A stretch of DNA of 64,000 nt from Streptococcus parasanguinis (GCF_032163505.1 NZ_CP134147.1:710501-774500); one strand, 5' to 3'; shown: positions 24,868 through 34,131, counted from the first letter of the stretch. Notes: generated by a model not told the origin, from the letters alone. Numbers and translations are program-made.

Positions 24868-25896
24868 TTACTTGATGAACATAGCATCCCCAAAACTGAA
24901 GAATCGGTATCGTTCTTGAATCGCATGGTGGTATGCTTCGAGGGTTAATTCACGGCCGGCAAAGGCAGAAACCAACATGACCAGAGTTGATTTTGGAAGG
25001 TGGAAGTTGGTTGAAAAGGCATCGACGACTTTCCATTCATAACCAGGCTTGATAAAAATATTGGTCCAGCCTGAATCAGCTTGGATGTCTCCATCAAATT
25101 TGTTGCCAATCGTTTCAAGAGTTCGGATAGAAGTCGTTCCGACGGCTACGATGCGTTTCCCTGCAGCTTTTACCTGACGAAGGGTAGCAGCGGCCTCTTC
25201 AGAAAGTTGGTAGAATTCAGAGTGCATCTCATGGTCTTCAAGATTGTCCACAGATACTGGACGGAAGGTTCCTAGGCCCACATGAAGGGTCAAATAGACC
25301 AGGTGAACCCCTTTTGCTTCAATTTTTTGGAGCAATTCTTGGGTGAAATGAAGACCTGCCGTCGGAGCTGCAGCAGAACCATTTTCTTTGGCGTAAACGG
25401 TTTGGTAACGCTCGCGGTCAGCCAGTTTTTCATGGATATAGGGAGGAAGTGGCATTTCACCAAGGCTTTCCAAGACTTCTAAAAAGATCCCTTGGTAGTG
25501 GAAGCGAACGATGCGCCCTCCATGCTCCAATTCTTCCTCAACCGTTGCAGTCAAACGACCATCTCCGAAGCTGACTGTGGCCCCTACTTTTAAGCGTTTT
25601 GCAGGTTTTGCCAAGACTTCCCAACAGTCATCTTGAGTATTTTTAAGGAGAAGGAATTCGACGTGACCACCTGTTTCTGGTTTGACCCCATGAAGGCGGG
25701 CTGGTAGAACGCGCGTATTGTTCATGACAAGAGCATCTCCTGGCTCCAATTCATCCAAAATTGCATCAAAATGACGGTCTTGGAATTGCCCTGTTTTTCG
25801 ATCGAGGATCAAGAGTTTAGAGGCATCTCGTTTTTCAAGAGGGGTTTGAGCAATCAGTTCTTCAGGCAAATCAAAGTCAAAGTCGTTGGTATTCAT
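24868..25896 (-). CDS. queA: tRNA preQ1(34) S-adenosylmethionine ribosyltransferase-isomerase
   Basis: A 342-residue cytosolic enzyme that transfers and isomerises ribose from S-adenosylmethionine onto preQ1 in tRNA to form epoxyqueuosine. Typical sequence runs from [21 protein letters not shown] at the N-terminus through [11 protein letters not shown], the [14 protein letters not shown] motif and [10 protein letters not shown], to the C-terminal FNLPKSTL-type stretch (here [17 protein letters not shown]). AAAGGAG ribosome-binding site. It lies 11 bases after the small membrane protein gene and 11 before the arginine regulator, so the three form one operon linking tRNA modification with arginine regulation, an order also found in S. 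gordonii. Confidence 0.96.
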   Translation of the reverse strand: MNTNDFDFDLPEELIAQTPLEKRDASKLLILDRKTGQFQDRHFDAILDELEPGDALVMNNTRVLPARLHGVKPETGGHVEFLLLKNTQDDCWEVLAKPAKRLKVGATVSFGDGRLTATVEEELEHGGRIVRFHYQGIFLEVLESLGEMPLPPYIHEKLADRERYQTVYAKENGSAAAPTAGLHFTQELLQKIEAKGVHLVYLTLHVGLGTFRPVSVDNLEDHEMHSEFYQLSEEAAATLRQVKAAGKRIVAVGTTSIRTLETIGNKFDGDIQADSGWTNIFIKPGYEWKVVDAFSTNFHLPKSTLVMLVSAFAGRELTLEAYHHAIQERYRFFSFGDAMFIK

Positions 25897-25907
25897 TTGC
25901 GCTCCTT

Positions 25908-26078
25908 TTATAATAAATTTGTGAGTAGATAGATGGTAGTCCCGACAGCTAAGAGCATCAGGCTGATTCCCATCAAAAAGATCAGGACCTTGAGAATCTT
26001 TCTTTGATGAATCAAGAAAGATAAGAGAAAGACAAGGAGTCCGATCAAAAAAATGATGAATAATAGTGATACAATCAT
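25908..26078 (-). CDS. 56-residue two-helix membrane protein, leaderless start
   Basis: I do not recognise the family. The peptide is almost entirely hydrophobic: two predicted membrane helices (about 2-23 and 29-52) are joined by a short basic loop HQRKILK. I place the start at ATG 26078. Longer in-frame starts (26087, 26144) are rejected because a TGA-TATAAT extended -10 box occupies the sequence between them: it ends seven bases before 26078 and overlaps the ATG at 26087. There is no usable Shine-Dalgarno sequence, so the mRNA is probably leaderless. The stop codon is 11 bases before queA, so this gene heads the queA-arcR operon. Confidence 0.65.
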   Translation of the reverse strand: MIVSLLFIIFLIGLLVFLLSFLIHQRKILKVLIFLMGISLMLLAVGTTIYLLTNLL

Positions 26079-26085
26079 ACCTTTC

Positions 26086-26094
26086 ATTATATCA
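26086..26094 (-). promoter_or_regulatory. Extended -10 promoter of the membrane protein-queA-arcR operon
   Basis: Minus-strand TGA-TATAAT, seven bases before the proposed ATG. No consensus -35 box lies 17 bases upstream. Confidence 0.75.
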
Positions 26095-26144
26095 CGAATC
26101 GACTTGAAAATGAAAAAAATGCCAGAAAAAGATAGCGGTTTCAC

Positions 26145-26173
26145 TTGACAAAAATTGGTCTATACCATATAAT
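26145..26173 (+). promoter_or_regulatory. nagB promoter with NagR-type operator (dre) in the spacer
   Basis: TTGACA and TATAAT, both perfect, have 17-base spacing. Between them, ATTGGTCTATACCAT (26155-26169) is a near-palindrome matching the dre operator bound by GntR-family NagR/YvoA repressors (half-sites TGGT and ACCA). Such a site would block RNA polymerase until amino-sugar phosphates accumulate. Confidence 0.82.
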
Positions 26174-26203
26174 AAAAGCATAGAGAAATAGGAGGTCTAT
26201 CCA

Positions 26204-26911
26204 ATGAAAATTATTGAAGTAAAGGACCAAATTGAGGGTGGAAAAGTTGCCTTTGATATATTAAAAGAAACCTTAAAGGAAGGTGCTCAAACCTTAGGTC
26301 TTGCGACTGGAAGCAGTCCCCTTGAGTTTTATAAACAAATTCGTGAAAGTGATTTGGACTTATCTAATCTAATCAGTGTAAACTTAGATGAATACGTAGG
26401 GTTGACGGGAGATGATCCTCAATCTTATCGGTATTTCATGGAGAAAAATCTCTTTGATGCCAAACCATTCAAAGAAAGTTATCTCCCATCAGGTGTAGAA
26501 GAATCTGCCGATCAGGAAGTGATCCGTTATAACAAAATACTCGAAGACCATCCAGTGGACCTACAAATCTTGGGAATCGGACGCAATGGGCATATCGGTT
26601 TTAATGAGCCAGGGACATCCTTTGATAGTCAGACCCACTTAGTTCAGTTGGATGACTCTACCATTGAGGCTAATTCTCGTTTCTTTGATAAGATCGAAGA
26701 TGTACCAACCCAAGCCATTTCGATGGGAATTGCTAATATCTTAGCAGCGAAATCGATTGTCTTGTTTGCCTATGGGGAATCAAAAGCCCAAGCAATCAAA
26801 GGTACAGTAGAGGGTGAAAGGACTGAAAAAGTGCCAGCTAGTGCCCTTCAAGGACATCCAAATGTGACCATTATTGCGGATAAGGAAGCCTTGAGCTTGT
26901 TAAGTCGATAA
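26204..26911 (+). CDS. nagB: Glucosamine-6-phosphate deaminase
   Basis: A 235-residue cytosolic enzyme converting glucosamine-6-phosphate to fructose-6-phosphate and ammonia, feeding amino sugars into glycolysis. Family motifs are present: [11 protein letters not shown] for phosphate binding (about 35-45), VNLDEYVGL with the catalytic Asp (about 63-71), and [14 protein letters not shown] with the active-site His (about 126-139). Length is usual for the short Gram-positive form, which lacks the allosteric extension. TAGGAGG ribosome-binding site before ATG 26204. It has its own promoter carrying a NagR-type operator and its own terminator. Confidence 0.97.
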   Translation: MKIIEVKDQIEGGKVAFDILKETLKEGAQTLGLATGSSPLEFYKQIRESDLDLSNLISVNLDEYVGLTGDDPQSYRYFMEKNLFDAKPFKESYLPSGVEESADQEVIRYNKILEDHPVDLQILGIGRNGHIGFNEPGTSFDSQTHLVQLDDSTIEANSRFFDKIEDVPTQAISMGIANILAAKSIVLFAYGESKAQAIKGTVEGERTEKVPASALQGHPNVTIIADKEALSLLSR

Positions 26912-26919
26912 AAAACAGG

Positions 26920-26957
26920 ACCTATCGCCGATTTATTCGGGCCAGATAGGTTTTTTT
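26920..26957 (+). terminator. Terminator after nagB
   Basis: ACCTATC pairs with GATAGGT, enclosing an inner CCGA/TCGG stem, followed by seven T residues. Confidence 0.88.
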
Positions 26958-26970
26958 CTGCTTCAAAATA

Positions 26971-26979
26971 TGGTACAAT
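26971..26979 (+). promoter_or_regulatory. Extended -10 promoter of dacA
   Basis: TGG-TACAAT. The start codon is about 120 bases downstream, giving a leader with a possible GAGGGCTA/TAGCCTC hairpin near 27041-27067. Confidence 0.55.
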
Positions 26980-27099
26980 ACAAGTAATTATCTGCTGGGA
27001 TTAGCTCTTTTCATCTACTGGGAGACAAGAGGAAAGGGCATGAGGGCTAGAAGCTTATTTTAGCCTCCAGCTGATTAGTCTGTTATAAAGGAAAAGTTT

Positions 27100-28446
27100 A
27101 TGATAAAAAAATATTTGATCCATATTTGCCTCCTTCTGAGTCTCTTATGCCAGCCAATTCTAGCGAGTGCGGATGAATTGGTGGATATGGCGCAAAAGAT
27201 GTATCCAAATGACAATGTCCAAGCCATTAACCGTCCACATTCTTCGCTTATTATTGACGGAAATACGGGCAATGTTCTTTGGAAAGACAATATCGATGAA
27301 GTCAGAGATCCTGCCAGCATGAGTAAGCTCATGACGCTCTATCTCTTGTTTGAAGATATGGCAAATGGCAAGATCAGTAAGGATACAGTGATCAAGGCGA
27401 CCGCTTCAGACCAAGCGATCGGAAAGATCTATGAGATCTCCAACAATAATATTGTTGCTGGGGTAGACTACACAATTCCTGAGTTGATTACCATGACAGT
27501 GGTTCCATCCTCAAATGTATCGACCCTCATGTTGGCCAATCTCATGTCCAACAATGATCCAGATGCCTTTATCGAGCGCATGAATGCCAAGGCTAAGGAA
27601 TTAGGGATGACCAATACGGTCTGGAATAACCCGAGTGGGGCGGCCATCTCCACCTTGCAGGGCTACTATCAGGTCAACAATTATCCAAATGATGCGGCCA
27701 ACCAGACAACTGCGCGTGATTTAGGGATTCTGGTTTATCATTTTATCAATCAATACCCAGATATTTTAAACTATACCAATCAAGCACAAGTCACGGTCAA
27801 AAAAGGGACTCCATATGAGGAAACCTTTGATACCTACAATTATTCATTGCCAGGAGCCAAGTATGCCTTGAAAGGTGTGGATGGTTTGAAAACTGGTTCA
27901 AGCCCTCGTGGAGCTTTCAACTATATCGCGACCATCAAACGGGGCAATCAGCGCTTAATTGCTGTCATTATGGGCGTAGGAGATTGGGCAGACCAAGATG
28001 GGGAATATTACCGTCACCCGTTTGGCAATGCCTTGATCGAAAAAGCCTATAAAGATTTTGGCTATAAAAAATTGCTAGATGCAGGTGTCCAGAAGATTGA
28101 CGGCAAGACCTATACACTTGAAAAACCCTTCTATGCAACGGTCAAAAAAGGTGCTAAAGAACCGACCCTTGCGGTAAAAGATGGCTATCTGACAGTAGAT
28201 AATGATCTCTACACGTTGTCTGAAGGTATCCGAGATGATATGAAGGTAGAAGAAGGGGCCAAGCCAGAGCTTGTCAAAGAAACAGCAAGTGGGAAAAAGA
28301 CAACGGCTAAGCACAGTAAATGGCTTTCGCTGGATCACTTCCTGATCTTGATTCCAATTCTCATTCTTGTCATCATTCTCTCGATTGAAAAACAAAGTCG
28401 TGAGAGACGCAAAAAAGAGGCTCAAAAGCGCTATAATAAAGAGTAA
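27100..28446 (+). CDS. dacA: D-alanyl-D-alanine carboxypeptidase (low-molecular-weight PBP3)
   Basis: A 448-residue exported penicillin-binding protein that removes the terminal D-Ala from peptidoglycan pentapeptides and so limits cross-linking. The signal peptide covers about residues 1-24 (cleavage near LASA-DE). Active-site motifs are SMSK (73-76), SSN (137-139) and KTG (264-266). A C-terminal beta domain (about 285-390) follows, then a Lys/Thr-rich linker and a hydrophobic anchor (about 412-427) with a basic tail, rather than the amphipathic helix of many DacA proteins. AAAGGA ribosome-binding site before ATG 27100. A terminator follows. Confidence 0.95.
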   Translation: MIKKYLIHICLLLSLLCQPILASADELVDMAQKMYPNDNVQAINRPHSSLIIDGNTGNVLWKDNIDEVRDPASMSKLMTLYLLFEDMANGKISKDTVIKATASDQAIGKIYEISNNNIVAGVDYTIPELITMTVVPSSNVSTLMLANLMSNNDPDAFIERMNAKAKELGMTNTVWNNPSGAAISTLQGYYQVNNYPNDAANQTTARDLGILVYHFINQYPDILNYTNQAQVTVKKGTPYEETFDTYNYSLPGAKYALKGVDGLKTGSSPRGAFNYIATIKRGNQRLIAVIMGVGDWADQDGEYYRHPFGNALIEKAYKDFGYKKLLDAGVQKIDGKTYTLEKPFYATVKKGAKEPTLAVKDGYLTVDNDLYTLSEGIRDDMKVEEGAKPELVKETASGKKTTAKHSKWLSLDHFLILIPILILVIILSIEKQSRERRKKEAQKRYNKE

Positions 28447-28449
28447 AAT

Positions 28450-28480
28450 AAAACCTAACTGATTGTCAGTTGGGTTTTGT
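28450..28480 (+). terminator. Terminator after dacA
   Basis: AAAACCTAACTGA pairs with TCAGTTGGGTTTT (one G-U) around a TTG loop. Confidence 0.88.
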
Positions 28481-28516
28481 CATTGTCTCATTCCGATATT
28501 TTTAGAAAGGATTCAT

Positions 28517-29689
28517 ATGAAAAAATTCCGAAATTCTTATGCGGCTTATATGTTGCTCTATAGTTTTTATTTTATGTCCACATCTCTCTTTACGACCCTC
28601 ATTTCCGTCTATTTGATGGGAAAGCACTATAGTGCAACCCAAGTGTCGACCTTGGTATCGGTTGCTTTTTTCTTATCCATGGTAGCCCAACCCTTCTTTG
28701 GTTATATCAATGAGCGATTTGGAATCGTAAAAATGACGACCCTCAGTCTGAGTGTGATCATTGGTGGTGTCTTCGGTTTTCTTTGGGCCCCCAATCTCTT
28801 TTGGCTGACCGTTTTTTATGGGATTGTTCTAGTCTGTTTGAATGGGACAGCTCCCATGATGGAAGTATTTGCAACGCAAAGTCCATACGCTTTTGGGAAG
28901 ATTCGCGTTTGGGGAACCATTGGCTACTCGGTCGGTGTCCAAATAGCCGGCTGGGTCTATCATCAGTTTAGCCCCCAAGCTGTTTATTATACGGTTTTGA
29001 TCACCATTTTACTCAGCATTTTCTGTCTAAGTGCGGTTCGAATGAAGAAAAAAGAGACAGTCGTAGAAAAGGAAAAACACCCTGTCTCTATTCGTCCTCT
29101 TCTTCACAATGGACCTTATCTCTTCTTTATTGTGTTGATTGGCTTGGCTTCAGGGGTTGGAAATATTGGTCATACCTATATTCCTGAGCTACTCATGGAT
29201 AGTGGTCTACCAGTCCATATTGCCTCTACGGTTGTAGCTATCTCCGTCGTAGTGGAAGCTCCCTTGATCTTTTTCTCTGATCGATTCATGGACCACTGGC
29301 CTTTACGGGTTTTGATCGCTCTTCCAATCGGGATTATTTTTGCTCAATATGTTGTCTACGCTCTTCCAAGTCCTGTCTTCTTAAAAGTGCTTTTGACTCT
29401 TTTAGCCAAGCATACAACAGGGATGGTTTTGATTATGGTCTCCTTACGGTTTATTGCCCAACAGGTGAATGGCAAAGACTTGGTTCTTGCCATGGCTATT
29501 GTCCAAGGAGCTCGTTATTTAGGAACCATTCTTTTACAACCTCTCGCAGCCCTCTGTATTGAAAGAGGTGGTTACCAAGTCATGAGTTTCTTTTTAGCAG
29601 GGGTTGTAGGGATCGTCTTTTTGCTGAGCTTTGCCTTAAAAATGCCCCAAGGGAAGGCTCACGGCCTTTTTGGTGGCAAAGTAGACTAA
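28517..29689 (+). CDS. Major facilitator superfamily transporter (LacY/nucleoside-symporter-like)
   Basis: A 390-residue integral membrane protein with about 12 helices in two halves, joined by a basic loop (RMKKKETVVEKEKH, about 188-203). It resembles the MFS_1-like group that includes sugar and nucleoside proton symporters. The segment FFGYINERFGIVKMTTLS resembles the conserved MFS loop 2-3 motif. The substrate cannot be assigned, and neighbours (dacA, a lipoprotein) give no clue. The start is ATG 28517, which has AAAGGA six bases upstream; the longer in-frame start at 28463 falls in the preceding terminator and is rejected. Confidence 0.82.
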   Translation: MKKFRNSYAAYMLLYSFYFMSTSLFTTLISVYLMGKHYSATQVSTLVSVAFFLSMVAQPFFGYINERFGIVKMTTLSLSVIIGGVFGFLWAPNLFWLTVFYGIVLVCLNGTAPMMEVFATQSPYAFGKIRVWGTIGYSVGVQIAGWVYHQFSPQAVYYTVLITILLSIFCLSAVRMKKKETVVEKEKHPVSIRPLLHNGPYLFFIVLIGLASGVGNIGHTYIPELLMDSGLPVHIASTVVAISVVVEAPLIFFSDRFMDHWPLRVLIALPIGIIFAQYVVYALPSPVFLKVLLTLLAKHTTGMVLIMVSLRFIAQQVNGKDLVLAMAIVQGARYLGTILLQPLAALCIERGGYQVMSFFLAGVVGIVFLLSFALKMPQGKAHGLFGGKVD

Positions 29690-29724
29690 TGAAATTGTTA
29701 CAATTGTATGACTAATCATCGAGG

Positions 29725-29770
29725 AGTTGGACAGAAACACTGATTTCACAGTGTTTTGTCCAACTTTTTT
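29725..29770 (+). terminator. Terminator after the MFS gene
   Basis: AGTTGGACA pairs with TGTCCAACT, extended inside by an AAACACTG/CAGTGTTT stem, followed by T6. Confidence 0.92.
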
Positions 29771-29796
29771 GCTAATATTAAGAACTAGTGATTAAT

Positions 29797-29825
29797 TTGA
29801 CAGTCAAAGTATTCGATGGTAGAAT
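29797..29825 (+). promoter_or_regulatory. Promoter of the lipoprotein gene
   Basis: TTGACA and TAGAAT with 17-base spacing, 31 bases before the start codon. Confidence 0.8.
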
Positions 29826-29856
29826 GAGGTAAAATAAATATAAAGGAGACCATTTT

Positions 29857-30438
29857 ATGAAAAAAATGATCTTATCGACAGCTGCTCTTTTGACGATCTT
29901 TTCCCTAGCTGCTTGTTCAAACAAACAAGACACAAAGAAGGAAACTTCAAACAGTCAATCAACGACTAAAGTGACGAGCAAATCTGCCAACACTTCAAAA
30001 AGTAAGGATAATTCAACAGATTCAGAAGATACGTCATCTTCTAGCCTCTTAACAGATGCTGAAATCAACAAGGCTAAGACAGTTGGAGACTTCAAAAAGT
30101 TGTTTGCAAAATTAATGGATCAATCTGTTTCTATTACTGAAGAAGCAGGCACTTCTGTGACAGGTTCTGCAAAAGAACAATACGATGCAATGATTAGTAC
30201 CTTAAAGCAAGGATTAGAAAACCAAAAAGATATCTTTAATGAAGGCTTGGAAAGCATCGGTTCAGATAGTACAGTCGTTCCTAAAGAAGACCGTGAAGCT
30301 TTGATCGAAATCTTGAAAGATGCTCGTGAAGAGTTGGAAAGTACTCGTAAAGAAATGAAAGATATGCAGAAAGAATTGAGTAAATCTCCTGTTGCTGATG
30401 ATTCTAGTGATGATTCAGATTCAGATTCTGAAGAATAA
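29857..30438 (+). CDS. Putative lipoprotein with Ser-rich linker and acidic tail
   Basis: I do not recognise a functional family. The 193-residue protein has a lipoprotein signal peptide with lipobox LAAC (Cys20), followed by a low-complexity Ser/Thr/Lys linker (about 21-64). A helical domain follows (about 65-175), including a Lys/Glu-rich, coiled-coil-like stretch (about 145-175). The C-terminus is a run of Asp/Ser ending in Glu-Glu. The linker suggests that the helical part is held away from the membrane on the outer face. AAAGGAG ribosome-binding site before ATG 29857, from a good promoter. It is followed by coiA, but that gene has its own competence promoter. Confidence 0.75.
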   Translation: MKKMILSTAALLTIFSLAACSNKQDTKKETSNSQSTTKVTSKSANTSKSKDNSTDSEDTSSSSLLTDAEINKAKTVGDFKKLFAKLMDQSVSITEEAGTSVTGSAKEQYDAMISTLKQGLENQKDIFNEGLESIGSDSTVVPKEDREALIEILKDAREELESTRKEMKDMQKELSKSPVADDSSDDSDSDSEE

Positions 30439-30482
30439 AAAGAAGAAAAGGTTGGAATTTCCAGCCTTTTTCCTATTTTTTT

Positions 30483-30490
30483 TTCGAATG
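30483..30490 (+). promoter_or_regulatory. Degenerate com-box of coiA
   Basis: TTCGAATG preceded by a T-run matches six of eight positions of the ComX box TACGAATA and lies 22 bases before the coiA start, close to the spacing seen at comEA. Confidence 0.65.
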
Positions 30491-30512
30491 ATATAGATGA
30501 GGAGGTGGGCCT

Positions 30513-31463
30513 ATGTTTATTGCCATGGATAACAATCAAAAGCGGTGGAACTGTATGGAAGAGATCCCAGCTGTGACAGAAGGTCCCTTCTATTGCTTGG
30601 CTTGTCATAGTCCAGTGCGTCTAAAAAATGGCTCGGTTCTACGGGCTCATTTTGCTCATATAAAATTACAGCATTGTCCCTACCATCACGAAGCTGAGAG
30701 TTTTGAACATCTGGAATTAAAAGCTTGTCTTTATGATTGGGCCTCTAAGGAATCTCATACAGAGGTAGAAAGTTATTTAGCAGACTTTCAACAAATTGCC
30801 GATCTTTTGGTAGTAGAAAAGAACTTAGCTTTGGAAGTGCAGTGCAGCTCCTTATCTTTAGAACGCTTGAAGGAGAGGAGCGATGCTTATCGATCCAACG
30901 GTTACCAGGTCTATTGGTTACTTGGTAAAAAGTTGTGGCTCAAGGAAAGACTAACAAAGCTGCAGGCTGGCTTTCTTTATTTTAGTCAGAATCGAGGGTT
31001 CCATCTTTGGGAATTGGATCTGACAAAGAAAGAGCTACGTCTGCAATACCTCATCCATGAGGATTTACGAGGGCGATTGCATTATCAAACAGAAATTTTC
31101 CCTTTTGGCCAAAGGTCTTTACTGGAAGTCTTACGGACCCCTTATCTTTCGCAACCCATGCAGCAAATGGCAGTCGAGCTCGATCGTACATTTTTAACGT
31201 ATATACAGCAGCAACTCTTTTATCGTCATCCAAAGTGGCTGAAGCTTCAGGAAGAACTCTATATGCAGGGACACCATCTGATGGAACTGGGGCTGGATTT
31301 CTTTTATCCTCTTTGTCGTCCGATCCTTTCACAGAACTTGCTCCAAATTAAAGAGGATGTAGAAGGTTACTACCAGCAATTTATGACCTATTATCAGTCG
31401 CAAGGGATCCAACCCGTTCAGATCCTTTATCCCCCACGTTTTTATGCTCAACAGAAAAGCTAA
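30513..31463 (+). CDS. coiA: Competence protein CoiA
   Basis: A 316-residue late competence protein needed for recombination of incoming single-stranded DNA in streptococci. The N-terminal region has a zinc-finger-like cysteine pair (YCLACHSPVRL) and a following HFAH...CPYHHEAESFEHLELK stretch. The nuclease-like core, of the restriction-endonuclease fold, has ADLLVV and LALEVQCSS with the catalytic Asp and Glu-x-Gln. A GGAGG ribosome-binding site lies seven bases before ATG 30513. A com-box variant upstream points to ComX control. Followed by pepF with its own promoter, the usual streptococcal order. Confidence 0.93.
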   Translation: MFIAMDNNQKRWNCMEEIPAVTEGPFYCLACHSPVRLKNGSVLRAHFAHIKLQHCPYHHEAESFEHLELKACLYDWASKESHTEVESYLADFQQIADLLVVEKNLALEVQCSSLSLERLKERSDAYRSNGYQVYWLLGKKLWLKERLTKLQAGFLYFSQNRGFHLWELDLTKKELRLQYLIHEDLRGRLHYQTEIFPFGQRSLLEVLRTPYLSQPMQQMAVELDRTFLTYIQQQLFYRHPKWLKLQEELYMQGHHLMELGLDFFYPLCRPILSQNLLQIKEDVEGYYQQFMTYYQSQGIQPVQILYPPRFYAQQKS

Positions 31464-31502
31464 CTTTCTAAGATAGAAAACCTCCCGAAATGTTCATTTT
31501 TA

Positions 31503-31511
31503 TGCTAAAAT
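31503..31511 (+). promoter_or_regulatory. Extended -10 promoter of pepF
   Basis: TGC-TAAAAT, 24 bases before the pepF start codon; the -35 region is weak. Confidence 0.5.
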
Positions 31512-31535
31512 AGTACCATTGGAGGATTAATCGAA

Positions 31536-33338
31536 ATGGTAAAACAACGTAATGAAATTGATGAAAAATACCAATGGGATTTGTCGACAATTTTTGCGAC
31601 AGATCAAGCTTGGGAAGAAGAAGCAGCAAGCTTAGCTACAGATATTAAAGCAGCAAGCCACTATGCTGGCCATTTGTTGGATTCAGCGCAAACACTGTTG
31701 GATACAACCAATGCATATTTGGAATTGAGTCGTCGTTTAGAAAAGGTCTACGTCTATGCCCATATGAAAAATGACCAAGACACACGAGTGGCTAAATACC
31801 AAGAGTACCAATCAAAAGGGATGTCTCTTTATAGCTTGTTAGGTGAAACCTTTGCCTTCTATGAGCCTGAATTCATGGCCATTACGGATGAGCAATACAA
31901 GACCTTTGTGAGTGAAGTTCCAGCCTTGGAACAATATGGTCATTATTTTGATCGTTTGCTAGAGAAAAAAGAACATGTCTTGTCTCAAAAAGAAGAGGAA
32001 TTACTTGCAGGAGCTGGTGAGATCTTTGCGGCTGGGGGTGAAACCTTTGAAATCTTGGACAATGCAGATATTGTTTTCCCAACTGTGCATGATGACAAGG
32101 GCGAAGAGGTTCAATTAACCCATGGAAACTATATTTCTTTGGTAGAATCAAAAGATCGTGCCGTTCGTAAAGAAGCTTACGAAGGCCTCTACAAGGTTTA
32201 TGAACAGTACCAACATACCTATGCTAAAACCTTGCAAACCAATGTGAAAGTTCACAACTTTAATGCCAAAGTTCGCAAATTCTCATCTGCCCGTGAAGCG
32301 GCCCTTTCTGAAAACTTTGTACCAGAAAGTGTTTATGATAGCTTGGTGGCAGCGGTCAACAAACACTTGCCACTCTTGCAACGCTATGTGCAATTGCGTT
32401 CAAAAATTCTAGGAATCTCAGACTTGAAGATGTACGATATGTATACGCCATTATCCGATACAGACTACAAGTTTACCTATGAAGAATCGTTGGCCAAAGC
32501 AGAAGAAGTCTTGGCTGTTTTGGGTGAGGACTACCTTTCTCGTGTGAAACGTGCCTTTAGCGAACGGTGGATTGATGTGCATGTCAACCAAGGAAAACGC
32601 TCAGGTGCCTATTCAGGTGGTTCTTATGATACCAATGCCTTCATGTTGTTGAACTGGCAAGATACATTGGATAATCTCTTCACCTTGGTGCATGAAACTG
32701 GTCACAGTATGCATTCTAGCTATACCCGTGAAACCCAGCCTTATGTCTATGGGGACTATTCCATCTTCCTTGCCGAAATCGCCTCTACAACCAATGAAAA
32801 TATCCTGACCGAACGTCTGTTAGAAGAAGTAGAAGACGATGCAACTCGTTTTGCTATTTTGAATCACTTCTTGGATGGCTTCCGTGGAACCGTCTTCCGT
32901 CAAACGCAGTTTGCTGAATTTGAGCATGCCATCCATAAAGCAGACCAAGAAGGTACCGTTTTGACTAGTGAGTTCTTGAACAACCTTTATGCAGAGCTCA
33001 ATGAAAAATACTATGGTCTTTCAAAAGAAGACAACCCTGAGATCCAATATGAATGGGCTCGGATTCCTCACTTCTACTATAACTACTATGTCTTCCAATA
33101 TTCAACAGGTTTTGCAGCAGCTTCAGCCTTAGCTGAAAAGATTGTTCATGGAACACAAGAAGATCGTGATAAATATATCGACTACTTGAAAGCTGGAAAT
33201 TCTGATTATCCACTCAATGTCATCCGCAAAGCAGGTGTGGATATGGAAAAAGAAGACTACTTGGACGCAGCCTTTGCGGTCTTTGAACGTCGGTTGAATG
33301 AATTTGAAGCCCTAGTAGAAAAATTAGGACTCGCATAA
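31536..33338 (+). CDS. pepF: Oligoendopeptidase F
   Basis: A 600-residue cytosolic zinc metallopeptidase of family M3 that cleaves oligopeptides of intermediate length. The zinc site is HETGH (386-390), with the downstream ligand Glu in [11 protein letters not shown]. The N-terminal helical domain and length match PepF/PepB of streptococci. GGAGGA ribosome-binding site before ATG 31536. The next gene (O-methyltransferase) starts two bases after its stop, so the two are co-transcribed. Position after coiA is typical. Confidence 0.96.
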   Translation: MVKQRNEIDEKYQWDLSTIFATDQAWEEEAASLATDIKAASHYAGHLLDSAQTLLDTTNAYLELSRRLEKVYVYAHMKNDQDTRVAKYQEYQSKGMSLYSLLGETFAFYEPEFMAITDEQYKTFVSEVPALEQYGHYFDRLLEKKEHVLSQKEEELLAGAGEIFAAGGETFEILDNADIVFPTVHDDKGEEVQLTHGNYISLVESKDRAVRKEAYEGLYKVYEQYQHTYAKTLQTNVKVHNFNAKVRKFSSAREAALSENFVPESVYDSLVAAVNKHLPLLQRYVQLRSKILGISDLKMYDMYTPLSDTDYKFTYEESLAKAEEVLAVLGEDYLSRVKRAFSERWIDVHVNQGKRSGAYSGGSYDTNAFMLLNWQDTLDNLFTLVHETGHSMHSSYTRETQPYVYGDYSIFLAEIASTTNENILTERLLEEVEDDATRFAILNHFLDGFRGTVFRQTQFAEFEHAIHKADQEGTVLTSEFLNNLYAELNEKYYGLSKEDNPEIQYEWARIPHFYYNYYVFQYSTGFAAASALAEKIVHGTQEDRDKYIDYLKAGNSDYPLNVIRKAGVDMEKEDYLDAAFAVFERRLNEFEALVEKLGLA

Positions 33339-33339
33339 G

Positions 33340-34059
33340 ATGGTAGAGTCTTATAGTAAAAATGCCAACCACAATATGCGCCGGCCAGTGGTTAAAGACG
33401 AGATCGTTGACTTTATGCGCACGCGTCAAAAACCGGTAGCAGGTGCCTTGGAGGAGTTAGAAGCATTCGCCCGCAAGGAAAATATTCCGATTATTCCGCA
33501 TGAAACGGTAGCTTACTTTAGACTACTCCTGCAAGCCCTACAACCAAAGAAAATCCTGGAAATTGGGACAGCAATTGGATTTTCAGCGCTCTTAATGGCT
33601 GAAAATGCTCCCGATGCACAAATTACCACTATTGATCGGAATGAAGAGATGATTGGCTTTGCCAAGGAAAATCTGGCTAAATACGATCAGAGAAAACAAA
33701 TCACCTTGCTTGAAGGAGATGCAGTAGATGTCTTGCAGGATTTAACAGAGACCTATGACTTTGTCTTTATGGACTCTGCTAAGTCTAAGTACATCGTCTT
33801 TTTGCCACGAATTCTCGAACTCTTAGAGGTTGGGGGAGTCGTGGTATTGGATGATATTTTCCAAGGAGGAGATGTTGCCAAGGACATCATGGAAGTGCGT
33901 CGTGGGCAACGAACCATTTACCGGGGGCTTCAGAACCTCTTTCATGCGACTCTCAATCATCCAGATTTGACCGCTAGTTTGGTGCCACTTGGAGATGGTA
34001 TTTTGATGATTCGGAAAAATACAGAGACGGTAACCTTGCCAGATCCTAGCTCTTTTTAG
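33340..34059 (+). CDS. trmR: SAM-dependent O-methyltransferase (TrmR/YrrM-like)
   Basis: A 239-residue class I methyltransferase of the catechol-O-methyltransferase-like family. The SAM-binding motif is ILEIGTAIGFSAL (about residues 71-83), the acidic loop is TTIDRNEEM, and metal-binding acidic residues appear in FMDSAKSKY and VLDDIFQGG. In B. subtilis the homologous YrrM (TrmR) methylates 5-hydroxyuridine in tRNA; that assignment here rests on family resemblance. Starts two bases after pepF, with AGGA in the pepF end as ribosome-binding site. prsA follows with its own promoter. Confidence 0.82.
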   Translation: MVESYSKNANHNMRRPVVKDEIVDFMRTRQKPVAGALEELEAFARKENIPIIPHETVAYFRLLLQALQPKKILEIGTAIGFSALLMAENAPDAQITTIDRNEEMIGFAKENLAKYDQRKQITLLEGDAVDVLQDLTETYDFVFMDSAKSKYIVFLPRILELLEVGGVVVLDDIFQGGDVAKDIMEVRRGQRTIYRGLQNLFHATLNHPDLTASLVPLGDGILMIRKNTETVTLPDPSSF

Positions 34060-34087
34060 GTAAATTTAAGGTATTCTCTCTAATTTG

Positions 34088-34096
34088 TGGTAAAAT
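34088..34096 (+). promoter_or_regulatory. Extended -10 promoter of prsA
   Basis: TGG-TAAAAT, 35 bases before the start codon, no clear -35 box. Confidence 0.55.
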
Positions 34097-34131
34097 AGAA
34101 GAAGTTTAAAAAGGAACGGAGAATAATTTTC

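Noticed and set aside
31051-31332. 93-codon reading frame antisense to coiA
   Set aside because: It lies wholly inside a well-supported gene, lacks a promoter and ribosome-binding site, and matches no family.
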